From UBA3263 sp964528425 (GTDB taxonomy: Bacteria; Bacteroidota; Bacteroidia; Bacteroidales; Muribaculaceae), in assembly GCA_964528425.1 (NCBI GenBank), contig CAZGTD010000006.1:14879-78878 (forward strand): a DNA stretch of 64,000 bases. Reading direction: 5' to 3'. Numbering within the stretch: position 1 is the stretch's first letter; each line of letters opens with the position of its first letter. Made by a program: the position numbers and the translations under genes. Below are positions 58,085-64,000 of the stretch, one piece after another. The notes beneath the pieces were generated by a model that did no database searches, was not told where the DNA came from, and worked only from the letters and a program-made list of their open reading frames with translations.

Positions 58085-60415
58085 ATGGCATCGAACCTTG
58101 TAATCGTTGAGTCTCCGGCAAAGGCCAAAACAATTGAAAAGTTTCTCGGTCCTGATTATCAGGTATTGTCCAGTCGCGGGCATATACGCGACCTGGCCAA
58201 AAAAAGTTTCTCGGAAACCTCCGGCTCCGGGCTTAGAAATTTCACCCCCAACTATGAGATTCCCGACGACAAGAAAGAGCAGGTTGCGCAGCTGAAGGCC
58301 GCGGCTAAGAAGGCCGACATAGTATGGCTGGCGTCTGATGAAGACCGCGAAGGAGAAGCTATTGCATGGCATCTTTATGAGGTGCTTGGCCTTAAGCCGG
58401 AAAAAACAAGGCGCATAGTCTTCCATGAAATAACCAAGGAGGCTATTCTGAACGCCATAGAAAATCCGCGTTCCATCGACCTTGACCGCGTCAATGCCCA
58501 GCAGGCCCGCCGCGTTCTTGACCGCATTGTGGGGTTTGAGCTGAGCCCGGTTTTGTGGCGCAAAATCAAACCGGCGTTATCGGCCGGACGTGTGCAGAGC
58601 GTTGCAGTGCGCCTGATTGTTGAACGCGAAAAAGAAATCAAGAATTTTAACTCCGAAGAATATTGGCGTGTGAACGCGGTATTTGCCACTCCTTCAGGCG
58701 AACAATTCAGCACGGTTTTGAGTCGGAGACTCGATTCGCGTACTGCTGCCGAGGAGTTCCTGAAAGCTTGCGAAAACGCCGGTTTCAAGGCCGCACGCGT
58801 TGAAACAAAGCCGGTTAAGCGCTCGCCCGCACCCCCATTTACGACCTCAACCCTTCAGCAGGAAGCAGCCCGTAAACTTGGCTTCTCAGTAACGCAGACC
58901 ATGCGCATTGCCCAGGACCTTTATGAAGCGGGCCATATAACTTATATGCGAACCGATTCACTGAATCTGTCGGAATTCGCAATACGCGCCATCAGTAAAA
59001 CCGTTACCGAAAAATTCGGTAAGGAATATCTGAAGGTGCGCCATTACCACACATCGTCGAAAGGCGCGCAGGAGGCTCACGAAGCGATTCGTCCAACATA
59101 TATTGACCAGGAAAATATTGAGGGCGGCGACCGGGAGCAAAAGCTCTACCGCCTGATTCGCGAGCGCGCCATCGCATCGCAGATGGCCGATATGGAAGTG
59201 GACCGCACTACGGTCGACATTGAAATTTCAACGCGTCCGGAGCATTTTTCGGCCCAGGGCGACGTTGTTCGCTTCGACGGTTACCGCCGGGTATATCAGG
59301 ATGCGGTCGATGAGACTCTGCCCAATCAGGTCGGGTTCCTGCCCGAAATCAAAACCGGCGATACCCTCGATGCCACCCGCATTACTGCTGCCGAGCGCTA
59401 CACGGCCCATCCGCCGCGCTATTCCGAGGCAACACTTGTTAAGAAAATGGAGGAACTCGGAATTGGCCGTCCGTCGACCTATGCGCCGACTATCTCCACC
59501 ATTCAGCAGCGCGAATACGTTCAGCGCGGCGAAACCCCGGGTGAGAAACTGGATTATACGGTCCTTACGCTCGACACGGCTAATGGCGCGATTACCGAAA
59601 GCGTTGAGAGTGAAACCTCGGGCGGCGACAAGGGCCGGCTGATTCCGACCGATACCGGCACGGTTGTCAATGATTTCCTCGAAGAGTACTTCCCCGATAT
59701 TCTTGACTATAACTTTACGGCTCTGGTAGAAGAAAAGTTCGATGAAATTGCCGAAGGCAAGTCGGAATGGCATGCCGAGATTGGCGATTTCTATGACCGT
59801 TTCCACCCCGAAGTGGAAGCCGCGCTTAACGTGCGCCTTGAGCATAAAGTGGGCGAGCGCATGCTCGGCACCGACCCCGCTACGGGCAAGCCGGTCAGCG
59901 TCAAGATAGGGCGTTTCGGCCCGTTGGTACAGATAGGCGATGCCGATAGCGAGGAGAAACCCCGATTCGCGTCGTTGCTCAAAGGCCAGTCGCTGGCAAC
60001 CATAACTCTCGAAGAGGCGCTCGAACTGTTTGCATTTCCGCGTATTCTCGGCGATTTCGAGGGGGCGGAGGTGAGTGTGGCTATAGGCCGTTTCGGTCCC
60101 TATGTCAAACACGACGGAAAATACGTTTCCGTTCCCAAGGATATCGCACCGGAGGAGGTGACTCTCGATCAGGCCGTGGAACTCATTGTCAACAAAAGGG
60201 TTGAAGAAGCTAACCGCGAACTTAAAACCTTTGATGAGGAACCCGACTTGAAGATTCTCAACGGCCGTTATGGCCCCTATATAAGCTTCAATAAGTCGAA
60301 TTATAAGATTCCTAAATCGGTTTCTGACCCGACTGCCCTTACCCTCGAACAGTGTAAGGAGATTATTGCCAACCAGCCCGCTCCCAAGGCAAAACGCACA
60401 GCCCGCAAGAAATGA
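58085..60415 (+). CDS. topA: DNA topoisomerase I
   Basis: A 776-residue type IA topoisomerase relaxing negative supercoils. The N-terminal TOPRIM domain has NLVIVESPAKAKTIEKFLG and DEDREGEAIAWHL. The catalytic Tyr is Y287 in YMRTDSLNLS. The C-terminal part has glycine-rich topoisomerase repeats (KIGRFGPLVQIG, AIGRFGPYVKHDGKYVS, LNGRYGPYI) in place of Cys4 zinc fingers, and a basic tail (KAKRTARKK). This zinc-free C-terminus is usual for Bacteroidetes enzymes. ATGA overlap with the following pseudouridine synthase gene. Confidence 0.97.
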   Translation: MASNLVIVESPAKAKTIEKFLGPDYQVLSSRGHIRDLAKKSFSETSGSGLRNFTPNYEIPDDKKEQVAQLKAAAKKADIVWLASDEDREGEAIAWHLYEVLGLKPEKTRRIVFHEITKEAILNAIENPRSIDLDRVNAQQARRVLDRIVGFELSPVLWRKIKPALSAGRVQSVAVRLIVEREKEIKNFNSEEYWRVNAVFATPSGEQFSTVLSRRLDSRTAAEEFLKACENAGFKAARVETKPVKRSPAPPFTTSTLQQEAARKLGFSVTQTMRIAQDLYEAGHITYMRTDSLNLSEFAIRAISKTVTEKFGKEYLKVRHYHTSSKGAQEAHEAIRPTYIDQENIEGGDREQKLYRLIRERAIASQMADMEVDRTTVDIEISTRPEHFSAQGDVVRFDGYRRVYQDAVDETLPNQVGFLPEIKTGDTLDATRITAAERYTAHPPRYSEATLVKKMEELGIGRPSTYAPTISTIQQREYVQRGETPGEKLDYTVLTLDTANGAITESVESETSGGDKGRLIPTDTGTVVNDFLEEYFPDILDYNFTALVEEKFDEIAEGKSEWHAEIGDFYDRFHPEVEAALNVRLEHKVGERMLGTDPATGKPVSVKIGRFGPLVQIGDADSEEKPRFASLLKGQSLATITLEEALELFAFPRILGDFEGAEVSVAIGRFGPYVKHDGKYVSVPKDIAPEEVTLDQAVELIVNKRVEEANRELKTFDEEPDLKILNGRYGPYISFNKSNYKIPKSVSDPTALTLEQCKEIIANQPAPKAKRTARKK

Positions 60416-61320
60416 AATTTGAAGCCCCGGTCCGCCTCGACCGCATAGTGTCGTTTAAGGTTGACGAACAGCCCGACGAAATCAGGTTGCTCGATTTTTT
60501 GGCCGAGCGTTTTCCCGATCGCAAACGTACGGGCCTGAAGCAGATGCTTGCCCACCGCCAGGTAAAGGTCGGCGGCAACATCGTTACCCAGGCAACGCGC
60601 CCGCTGGTGGCCGGCGATGAAGTGCTGGTTAACCTTAGCCGCGAGTTCCGCGAGTTTCACCACCGCCGCTTGCGCATAGTTCACGAAGATGACGACGTAA
60701 TAGTTGTTTATAAAGGTTACGGACTTTTGTCGATGGCCGACGATACAGCCCGCTCAGCCGAAACAGCCTATTCGATTTTGCGTGAATATCTGAAAAATGA
60801 GCATCAGGGCAACAAGCTGTTTATTGTTCATCGCCTCGATCGCGACACCTCGGGTCTGATGCTCTTTGCAAAAACCGTTGAGGCAAAGGAGGCGCTGCAG
60901 CATAACTGGAATAATATGGTGCTTGAGCGCAAGTATCTTTGCGTTGTGGAAGGGACTCCCGACCCCGCCGAGGGTACGGTCAGAAGCTATCTGAAAGAGA
61001 ATTCGCGCCACGAGGTTTATTCTGTGCCCGATGCGAGCGAGGGAGGCAAGCTGGCCATTACCCGCTACCGCACTCTCGGCAGCCGCGGCAATTTCTCGCT
61101 GGTTGAATGTGAGCTCGACACGGGGCGCAAGAACCAGATTCGCGTGCACATGAAGCAACTCGGCACTCCCATCAGCGGCGACCGCCGCTATGGCGGCGCT
61201 CCGTCGCCGATTCACCGCATGGCGCTTCATGCGCAGTCGCTGAAATTCGTTCATCCGGTAACGCGCCGGCAGATGAGCTTCTCAACTCCGGTTCCCGACT
61301 CTTTCCGTCGCCTGGTTTAA
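60412..61320 (+). CDS. RluA-family pseudouridine synthase
   Basis: A 302-residue enzyme isomerising uridine in rRNA or tRNA. An S4 RNA-binding domain (about 22-75, RLLDFLAERFPDRKRTGLKQ) precedes the catalytic domain with HRLDRDTSGLMLFAK (the catalytic Asp) and the C-terminal motif TGRKNQIRVHMKQLGTPI. The exact target site cannot be read. Coupled to topA by a 4-bp overlap; ends 5 bp from the convergent RNase H gene. Confidence 0.92.
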   Translation: MKFEAPVRLDRIVSFKVDEQPDEIRLLDFLAERFPDRKRTGLKQMLAHRQVKVGGNIVTQATRPLVAGDEVLVNLSREFREFHHRRLRIVHEDDDVIVVYKGYGLLSMADDTARSAETAYSILREYLKNEHQGNKLFIVHRLDRDTSGLMLFAKTVEAKEALQHNWNNMVLERKYLCVVEGTPDPAEGTVRSYLKENSRHEVYSVPDASEGGKLAITRYRTLGSRGNFSLVECELDTGRKNQIRVHMKQLGTPISGDRRYGGAPSPIHRMALHAQSLKFVHPVTRRQMSFSTPVPDSFRRLV

Positions 61321-61325
61321 ATTTT

Positions 61326-61964
61326 TTAGTGCTTCCGGTTGAAGTCGGCCGGAATTTCGCCCCATTCGTCGGTGTCCCATTTGATGATGGGATTCTGCGG
61401 TGTGTGGGTGGCTATCCATTTGTCGGCGCGCTGCAAAAGTTCGAAAACCTTGGCGTTTGATTCGGTCGGCTCAAGTTTGGTTTTCGACCGGCGGTTGCGC
61501 ACCCAGCTTTGGGCAGTCATAGAATCGGAATAGATTGGCGTGGTGTGGTCGCCGCGTTGGTCGAGCAGCGCCAGAGCATGAATCAGTGCTAAGTATTCCC
61601 CGATGTTGTTAGTTCCCCCCTGTAGCGGGCCCACGCGGAAAATTTCGCGCCCGGAATGAATGTCGACGCCGCGATATTCCATCGGCCCGGGGTTGCCCGC
61701 GCATGCCCCGTCAACGGCTATGGCTCCGGCAGGAATGCCGGGCGGCACTGTTGGCTGCTGTTTGGCACGCCGGGCAATTTCGAGCAACAGCGTGGCCTGG
61801 TCCTCATATGAACCTCGAAAGGCGTTGGTGGCTTCCTCGATGGTGTTAAACGATTTGAATTTGGCACCGGCAAAGCCTCTGACCTGATGCTCGCATTCTT
61901 CCCAGCTGTCGTAGATTCCGGGAGCCAGTCCCTGCCAAACAACGTAGAATTTTCGCTTCGCCAT
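61326..61964 (-). CDS. Ribonuclease H with N-terminal viroplasmin-like domain
   Basis: A 212-residue RNase H1-type enzyme degrading RNA in RNA-DNA hybrids. The N-terminal caulimovirus viroplasmin/hybrid-binding domain has KFYVVWQGLAPGIYDSWEEC and FKSFNTIEEATNAF. The RNase H domain carries the acidic residues in AVDGACAGNPGP, GTNNIGEYLAL, YSDSMTAQSWV and the final DFNRKH. This arrangement is standard for Bacteroidetes. Its start shares one base with the stop of the upstream alanine-dehydrogenase-like gene. Confidence 0.93.
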   Translation of the reverse strand: MAKRKFYVVWQGLAPGIYDSWEECEHQVRGFAGAKFKSFNTIEEATNAFRGSYEDQATLLLEIARRAKQQPTVPPGIPAGAIAVDGACAGNPGPMEYRGVDIHSGREIFRVGPLQGGTNNIGEYLALIHALALLDQRGDHTTPIYSDSMTAQSWVRNRRSKTKLEPTESNAKVFELLQRADKWIATHTPQNPIIKWDTDEWGEIPADFNRKH

Positions 61965-63142
61965 CAGTTGCCGCTCAAAAGGTTAAGGTCGAGGGCGCGG
62001 ATGCCGAGCACTTCGGCCAGGCGGGTGCTTACGCACTTGCCCCAGTAGGTGAGCAATGCCGGGCGCAAGGGTGCGGGCAGCTCGCCGATGGAGCCGAGGG
62101 CGCGCTTGATGTTGTCGGAGTTGGCAATGAGGGTGTTGCTCAGGGCCATGGCTGCGGTGCGCGGAACGCGATGCCCCACGTTGCAGTAACATGCACGCGT
62201 TTCACCGGCGGCGAGGGTCGACACCGAAGGTTGCGCCAGGTCGATGACCGGAATCGACGGAAACGTTGTGCCCGGAGTCTGGCTTATGTCGAAAATAAGG
62301 GCGCGCGACTTCATTTCGTTGGCGGCTTCAGAGTCGATAACAACGGGCTGCTGCATCGGGGTAACCACGATAATGTCGGCCGAGCGCAATGCCGAGCGAA
62401 GCACCTTGGGGTGAAGCGCCGAAGCAATGGGCTGGTGGTTGAGAACGCGCGATGCGGTGCGCAGCGAGTAGAGGTCGTTGTCGAACATCCTGACGGTGGC
62501 TCCGGCGCCGATGGCGTTATGTGCAACTGCGACGGCACCCATGCCGGAACCTAAAATCGTTACCTCGCAGGGAACTATGCCTGTTACGCCCCCCAGGAGG
62601 ATGCCTTTGCCATGAATCGGGTCGGTTAGCATTGCCGATGCGATGGCCATTGATGCGCAGCCGTCGATTTCGTGAAGAATGTCGGCAACGAGGCGGTGGC
62701 CGTCGGTGGTTATCAGGTCGGCCGCAATAACGTTTACGCCCTGACGTAAGAGCGTTTTGGCGGTAAGCGGATTGGATAGAATAGGGCGCAACAGCGTGAG
62801 CAGCAGGGTTCCGCGGCGCATGGCTCCGGCTTCGGCTGCCGAAAGCGGGGCGGGGGAGATTACAACGTCGGCCTGCAGAGTTTCGGCGCGCGAGCATAGG
62901 TCGGCGCCGGCGCGTTCGTATGCCGCATCGGAATAGTGGATAGGCGCGCCCGCTCCACGCTGAATTTTAATTGCGATGCCACGGTCAACCAGTTGTCCGG
63001 CTCCTTCCGGAGTCAATGGAAAGCGGCGTTCGCCGCGCTCCAGGCCGCAGGGCAAACCAAATGTAACGCTGCGGCGGCGCGGCTCGTCGGCCACAGCCTG
63101 CTCCAGCGGAGTCAGTTCGTTGATAGTTTCGGGGGAAATCAT
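61964..63142 (-). CDS. Alanine dehydrogenase / PNT-family NAD-binding protein
   Basis: A 392-residue protein of the alanine dehydrogenase/nicotinamide nucleotide transhydrogenase family. The N-terminal domain has LERGERRFPLTPEGAGQLV, a divergent form of the usual E-x-R-V-x-L-T-P. The Rossmann domain has EVTILGSGMGAVAVAHNAIG, then VIDLAQPSVSTLAAGE and HRVPRTAAMALSNTL. The family interconverts alanine and pyruvate or transfers hydride between NAD and NADP. This divergent Bacteroidetes form has not been assigned from sequence alone. It overlaps aroK by 4 bp and the RNase H gene by 1 bp. Confidence 0.8.
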   Translation of the reverse strand: MISPETINELTPLEQAVADEPRRRSVTFGLPCGLERGERRFPLTPEGAGQLVDRGIAIKIQRGAGAPIHYSDAAYERAGADLCSRAETLQADVVISPAPLSAAEAGAMRRGTLLLTLLRPILSNPLTAKTLLRQGVNVIAADLITTDGHRLVADILHEIDGCASMAIASAMLTDPIHGKGILLGGVTGIVPCEVTILGSGMGAVAVAHNAIGAGATVRMFDNDLYSLRTASRVLNHQPIASALHPKVLRSALRSADIIVVTPMQQPVVIDSEAANEMKSRALIFDISQTPGTTFPSIPVIDLAQPSVSTLAAGETRACYCNVGHRVPRTAAMALSNTLIANSDNIKRALGSIGELPAPLRPALLTYWGKCVSTRLAEVLGIRALDLNLLSGN

Positions 63143-63675
63143 AGGGTGGGGAGGTTGAAACGCTCGCAGAACTGGCGGGCGGTGGTTGAAATCTGGCTTT
63201 TGTCTTCGAGCAAGGTGGCGCAGAAGGTGGCCTGTGCCTTACTATAATAAGGTTCGCGCGCGTTGAGGGCGCCTGCTATGAAGTCGCGCAGCTCGGCGTC
63301 GGATTTATTGGCGAGAATCGGCCGCTTGGAGCGATTGCGCTGCAGGCGCTCATAGAGCCGCTCAATCGGAGTGTTGAGCCATACGGTCAGCCCCGAGCGG
63401 TTCATCAACTCCATGTTGTCGAAAAAGCAGGGGGTGCCGCCGCCGCAGGCGATAATGCAGTCTGAGAATCCCGCAACTTCGGCCAGCATGGCGCGCTCGA
63501 CATGGCGGAAGCCCTCTTCGCCGCGCTCGGCAAAGAGTTCCGAAATCGTGGCGTGAAAGCGCTGCTCAATGTAGTGGTCCAAGTCGATGAACTCGCAGCC
63601 GGTAGCAGCGCCGAGGGCGCGGCCGAGCGTCGACTTGCCGCAACCCATATATCCTATCAAAAAAATCGGATTCAT
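63139..63675 (-). CDS. aroK: Shikimate kinase
   Basis: A 178-residue P-loop kinase phosphorylating shikimate. Walker A GYMGCGKST, FIDLDHYIE (substrate-binding Asp), CGGGTPCF, and the lid Arg in LQRNRSKRPIL. The ATG at 63675 gives the usual family N-terminus (MNPIFLIGYMG). The ATG at 63684 falls inside the -7 promoter element and is rejected. First gene of aroK - alanine dehydrogenase-like - RNase H, all overlapping. Predicted leaderless, with 6 nt between TAAATTTG and ATG. Confidence 0.94.
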   Translation of the reverse strand: MNPIFLIGYMGCGKSTLGRALGAATGCEFIDLDHYIEQRFHATISELFAERGEEGFRHVERAMLAEVAGFSDCIIACGGGTPCFFDNMELMNRSGLTVWLNTPIERLYERLQRNRSKRPILANKSDAELRDFIAGALNAREPYYSKAQATFCATLLEDKSQISTTARQFCERFNLPTL

Positions 63676-63681
63676 TGACTG

Positions 63682-63689
63682 CAAATTTA
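63682..63689 (-). promoter_or_regulatory. -7 element of aroK operon
   Basis: TAAATTTG on the minus strand with CAGTCA before the ATG. A TTG at 63714-63712 gives a slightly long spacer (22 nt). Confidence 0.5.
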
Positions 63690-63730
63690 CTCAAAAAAAA
63701 TCAATAAACTGCAATTCCACTCCGATTTTA

Positions 63731-63770
63731 TAGTAATTATCAATTACGAATTATTAATTGCTAATTAATT
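63731..63770. repeat. AT-rich TAATTA-type dispersed repeat
   Basis: A string of TAATTAT/CAATTACGAATTATTAATTG motifs like 2447-2477 and 21599-21630. The 63690-64000 stretch holds this repeat, a partial 41-bp-repeat remnant near 63858-63879 and an outward promoter; no full gene is seen. Confidence 0.5.
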
Positions 63771-63911
63771 CGCTGCCGCTGTGGACTCCTGCGGGTTGTT
63801 AAGAGGATGTAAACCGAGGTTGCTCGGTGATTTCTGATGTCGGGCGATTGGCCGTGTGGAAGTGAGTGGCGACGGCGGGAGGATAACTTTTTGAGTTTCA
63901 GAGCGGAAAAG

Positions 63912-63943
63912 TTTGGCGGTGTCGGAAAATTTTCGTAACTTTG
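63912..63943 (+). promoter_or_regulatory. Promoter of a transcript running off the right edge
   Basis: TTTG (63912-63915), 20-nt spacer, TAACTTTG (63936-63943). The transcript would begin near 63947. Confidence 0.75.
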
Positions 63944-63962
63944 CGGTTGAAATCGAGGCCAA

Positions 63963-63992
63963 ATGCGTCGCAAAGCAGAGCTAACTCCCTGA
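63963..63992 (+). CDS. Candidate 9-codon leader ORF
   Basis: ATG at 63963, codes MRRKAELTP, stop TGA at 63990-63992. First ATG after the promoter. It may be a leader peptide or chance; the next gene lies beyond the window. Confidence 0.2.
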   Translation: MRRKAELTP

Positions 63993-64000
63993 GGGGGTGA

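Overview
The window is a gene-dense, fairly GC-rich chromosomal segment from a member of the Bacteroidales, most like the Muribaculaceae or related gut lineages. Three things support this. Promoters follow the Bacteroidetes pattern TTTG-N19..21-TAnnTTTG, often written TAACTTTGCG. Bacteroidetes-specific families are present (DUF6029, Omp28, DUF6057, PCMD, BspA-type leucine-rich repeats, and secreted proteins with tails resembling the type IX sorting domain). Shine-Dalgarno sequences are almost absent. No rRNA, tRNA, CRISPR array, insertion sequence or SusC/SusD pair was seen.

Layout. 1-5 kb: tail of an acyltransferase-like membrane protein, an ilvE-HD operon, and a TPP-riboswitch operon for thiamine uptake (TonB receptor plus PnuC-type permease). 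4.9-9 kb: mannose-1-phosphate guanylyltransferase, a YfhO-type membrane protein and a degenerate methyltransferase-like protein. 9.2-10.9 kb: a three-gene HipB-HipS-HipT toxin-antitoxin module with three evenly spaced operators. 11-15 kb: a large unrecognised protein overlapping tail-to-tail with an LptF/LptG permease, then dispersed palindromic repeats. 15-21.6 kb: a 1663-residue BspA-like surface protein, a ComEC-like metallo-beta-lactamase-fold protein, and a probable structured non-coding RNA with its own promoter and terminator.

21.7-31 kb: seven genes joined by short overlaps (ribBA, lolD-like ATPase, DUF6057 membrane protein, lipoprotein with a heme c motif and beta-propeller repeats, a two-receiver PEP-synthase-like ATP-grasp protein, ybaK, aroC). 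31-38 kb: pheT, a yebC-family gene, inositol-3-phosphate synthase, a NapH-like iron-sulfur membrane protein, thyA and a small membrane protein. 38-53.6 kb (minus strand): a run of eight envelope or secreted products with gaps of at most 23 bp, comprising a TlpA-like thioredoxin, a DUF6029 protein, an Omp28 lipoprotein, a small sorting-domain protein, three tandem GH20 hexosaminidases and a choice-of-anchor-J protein. They read as one unit for hexosamine release from glycans at the cell surface.

53.6-64 kb: a PAP2 phosphatase preceded by two very short ORFs, back-to-back divergent promoters, lgt, a glycosyltransferase, a PCMD protein, topA, an RluA-type pseudouridine synthase, RNase H, an alanine-dehydrogenase-like protein, aroK and an outward-facing promoter at the right edge.

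Most noteworthy are the probable ncRNA at 21.3-21.6 kb, the leaderless 28-codon ORF before the PAP2 gene, the receiver-regulated ATP-grasp protein, the triple GH20 operon, the 41-bp phased Hip operators, and several promoters placed only 5-9 nt from a start codon.
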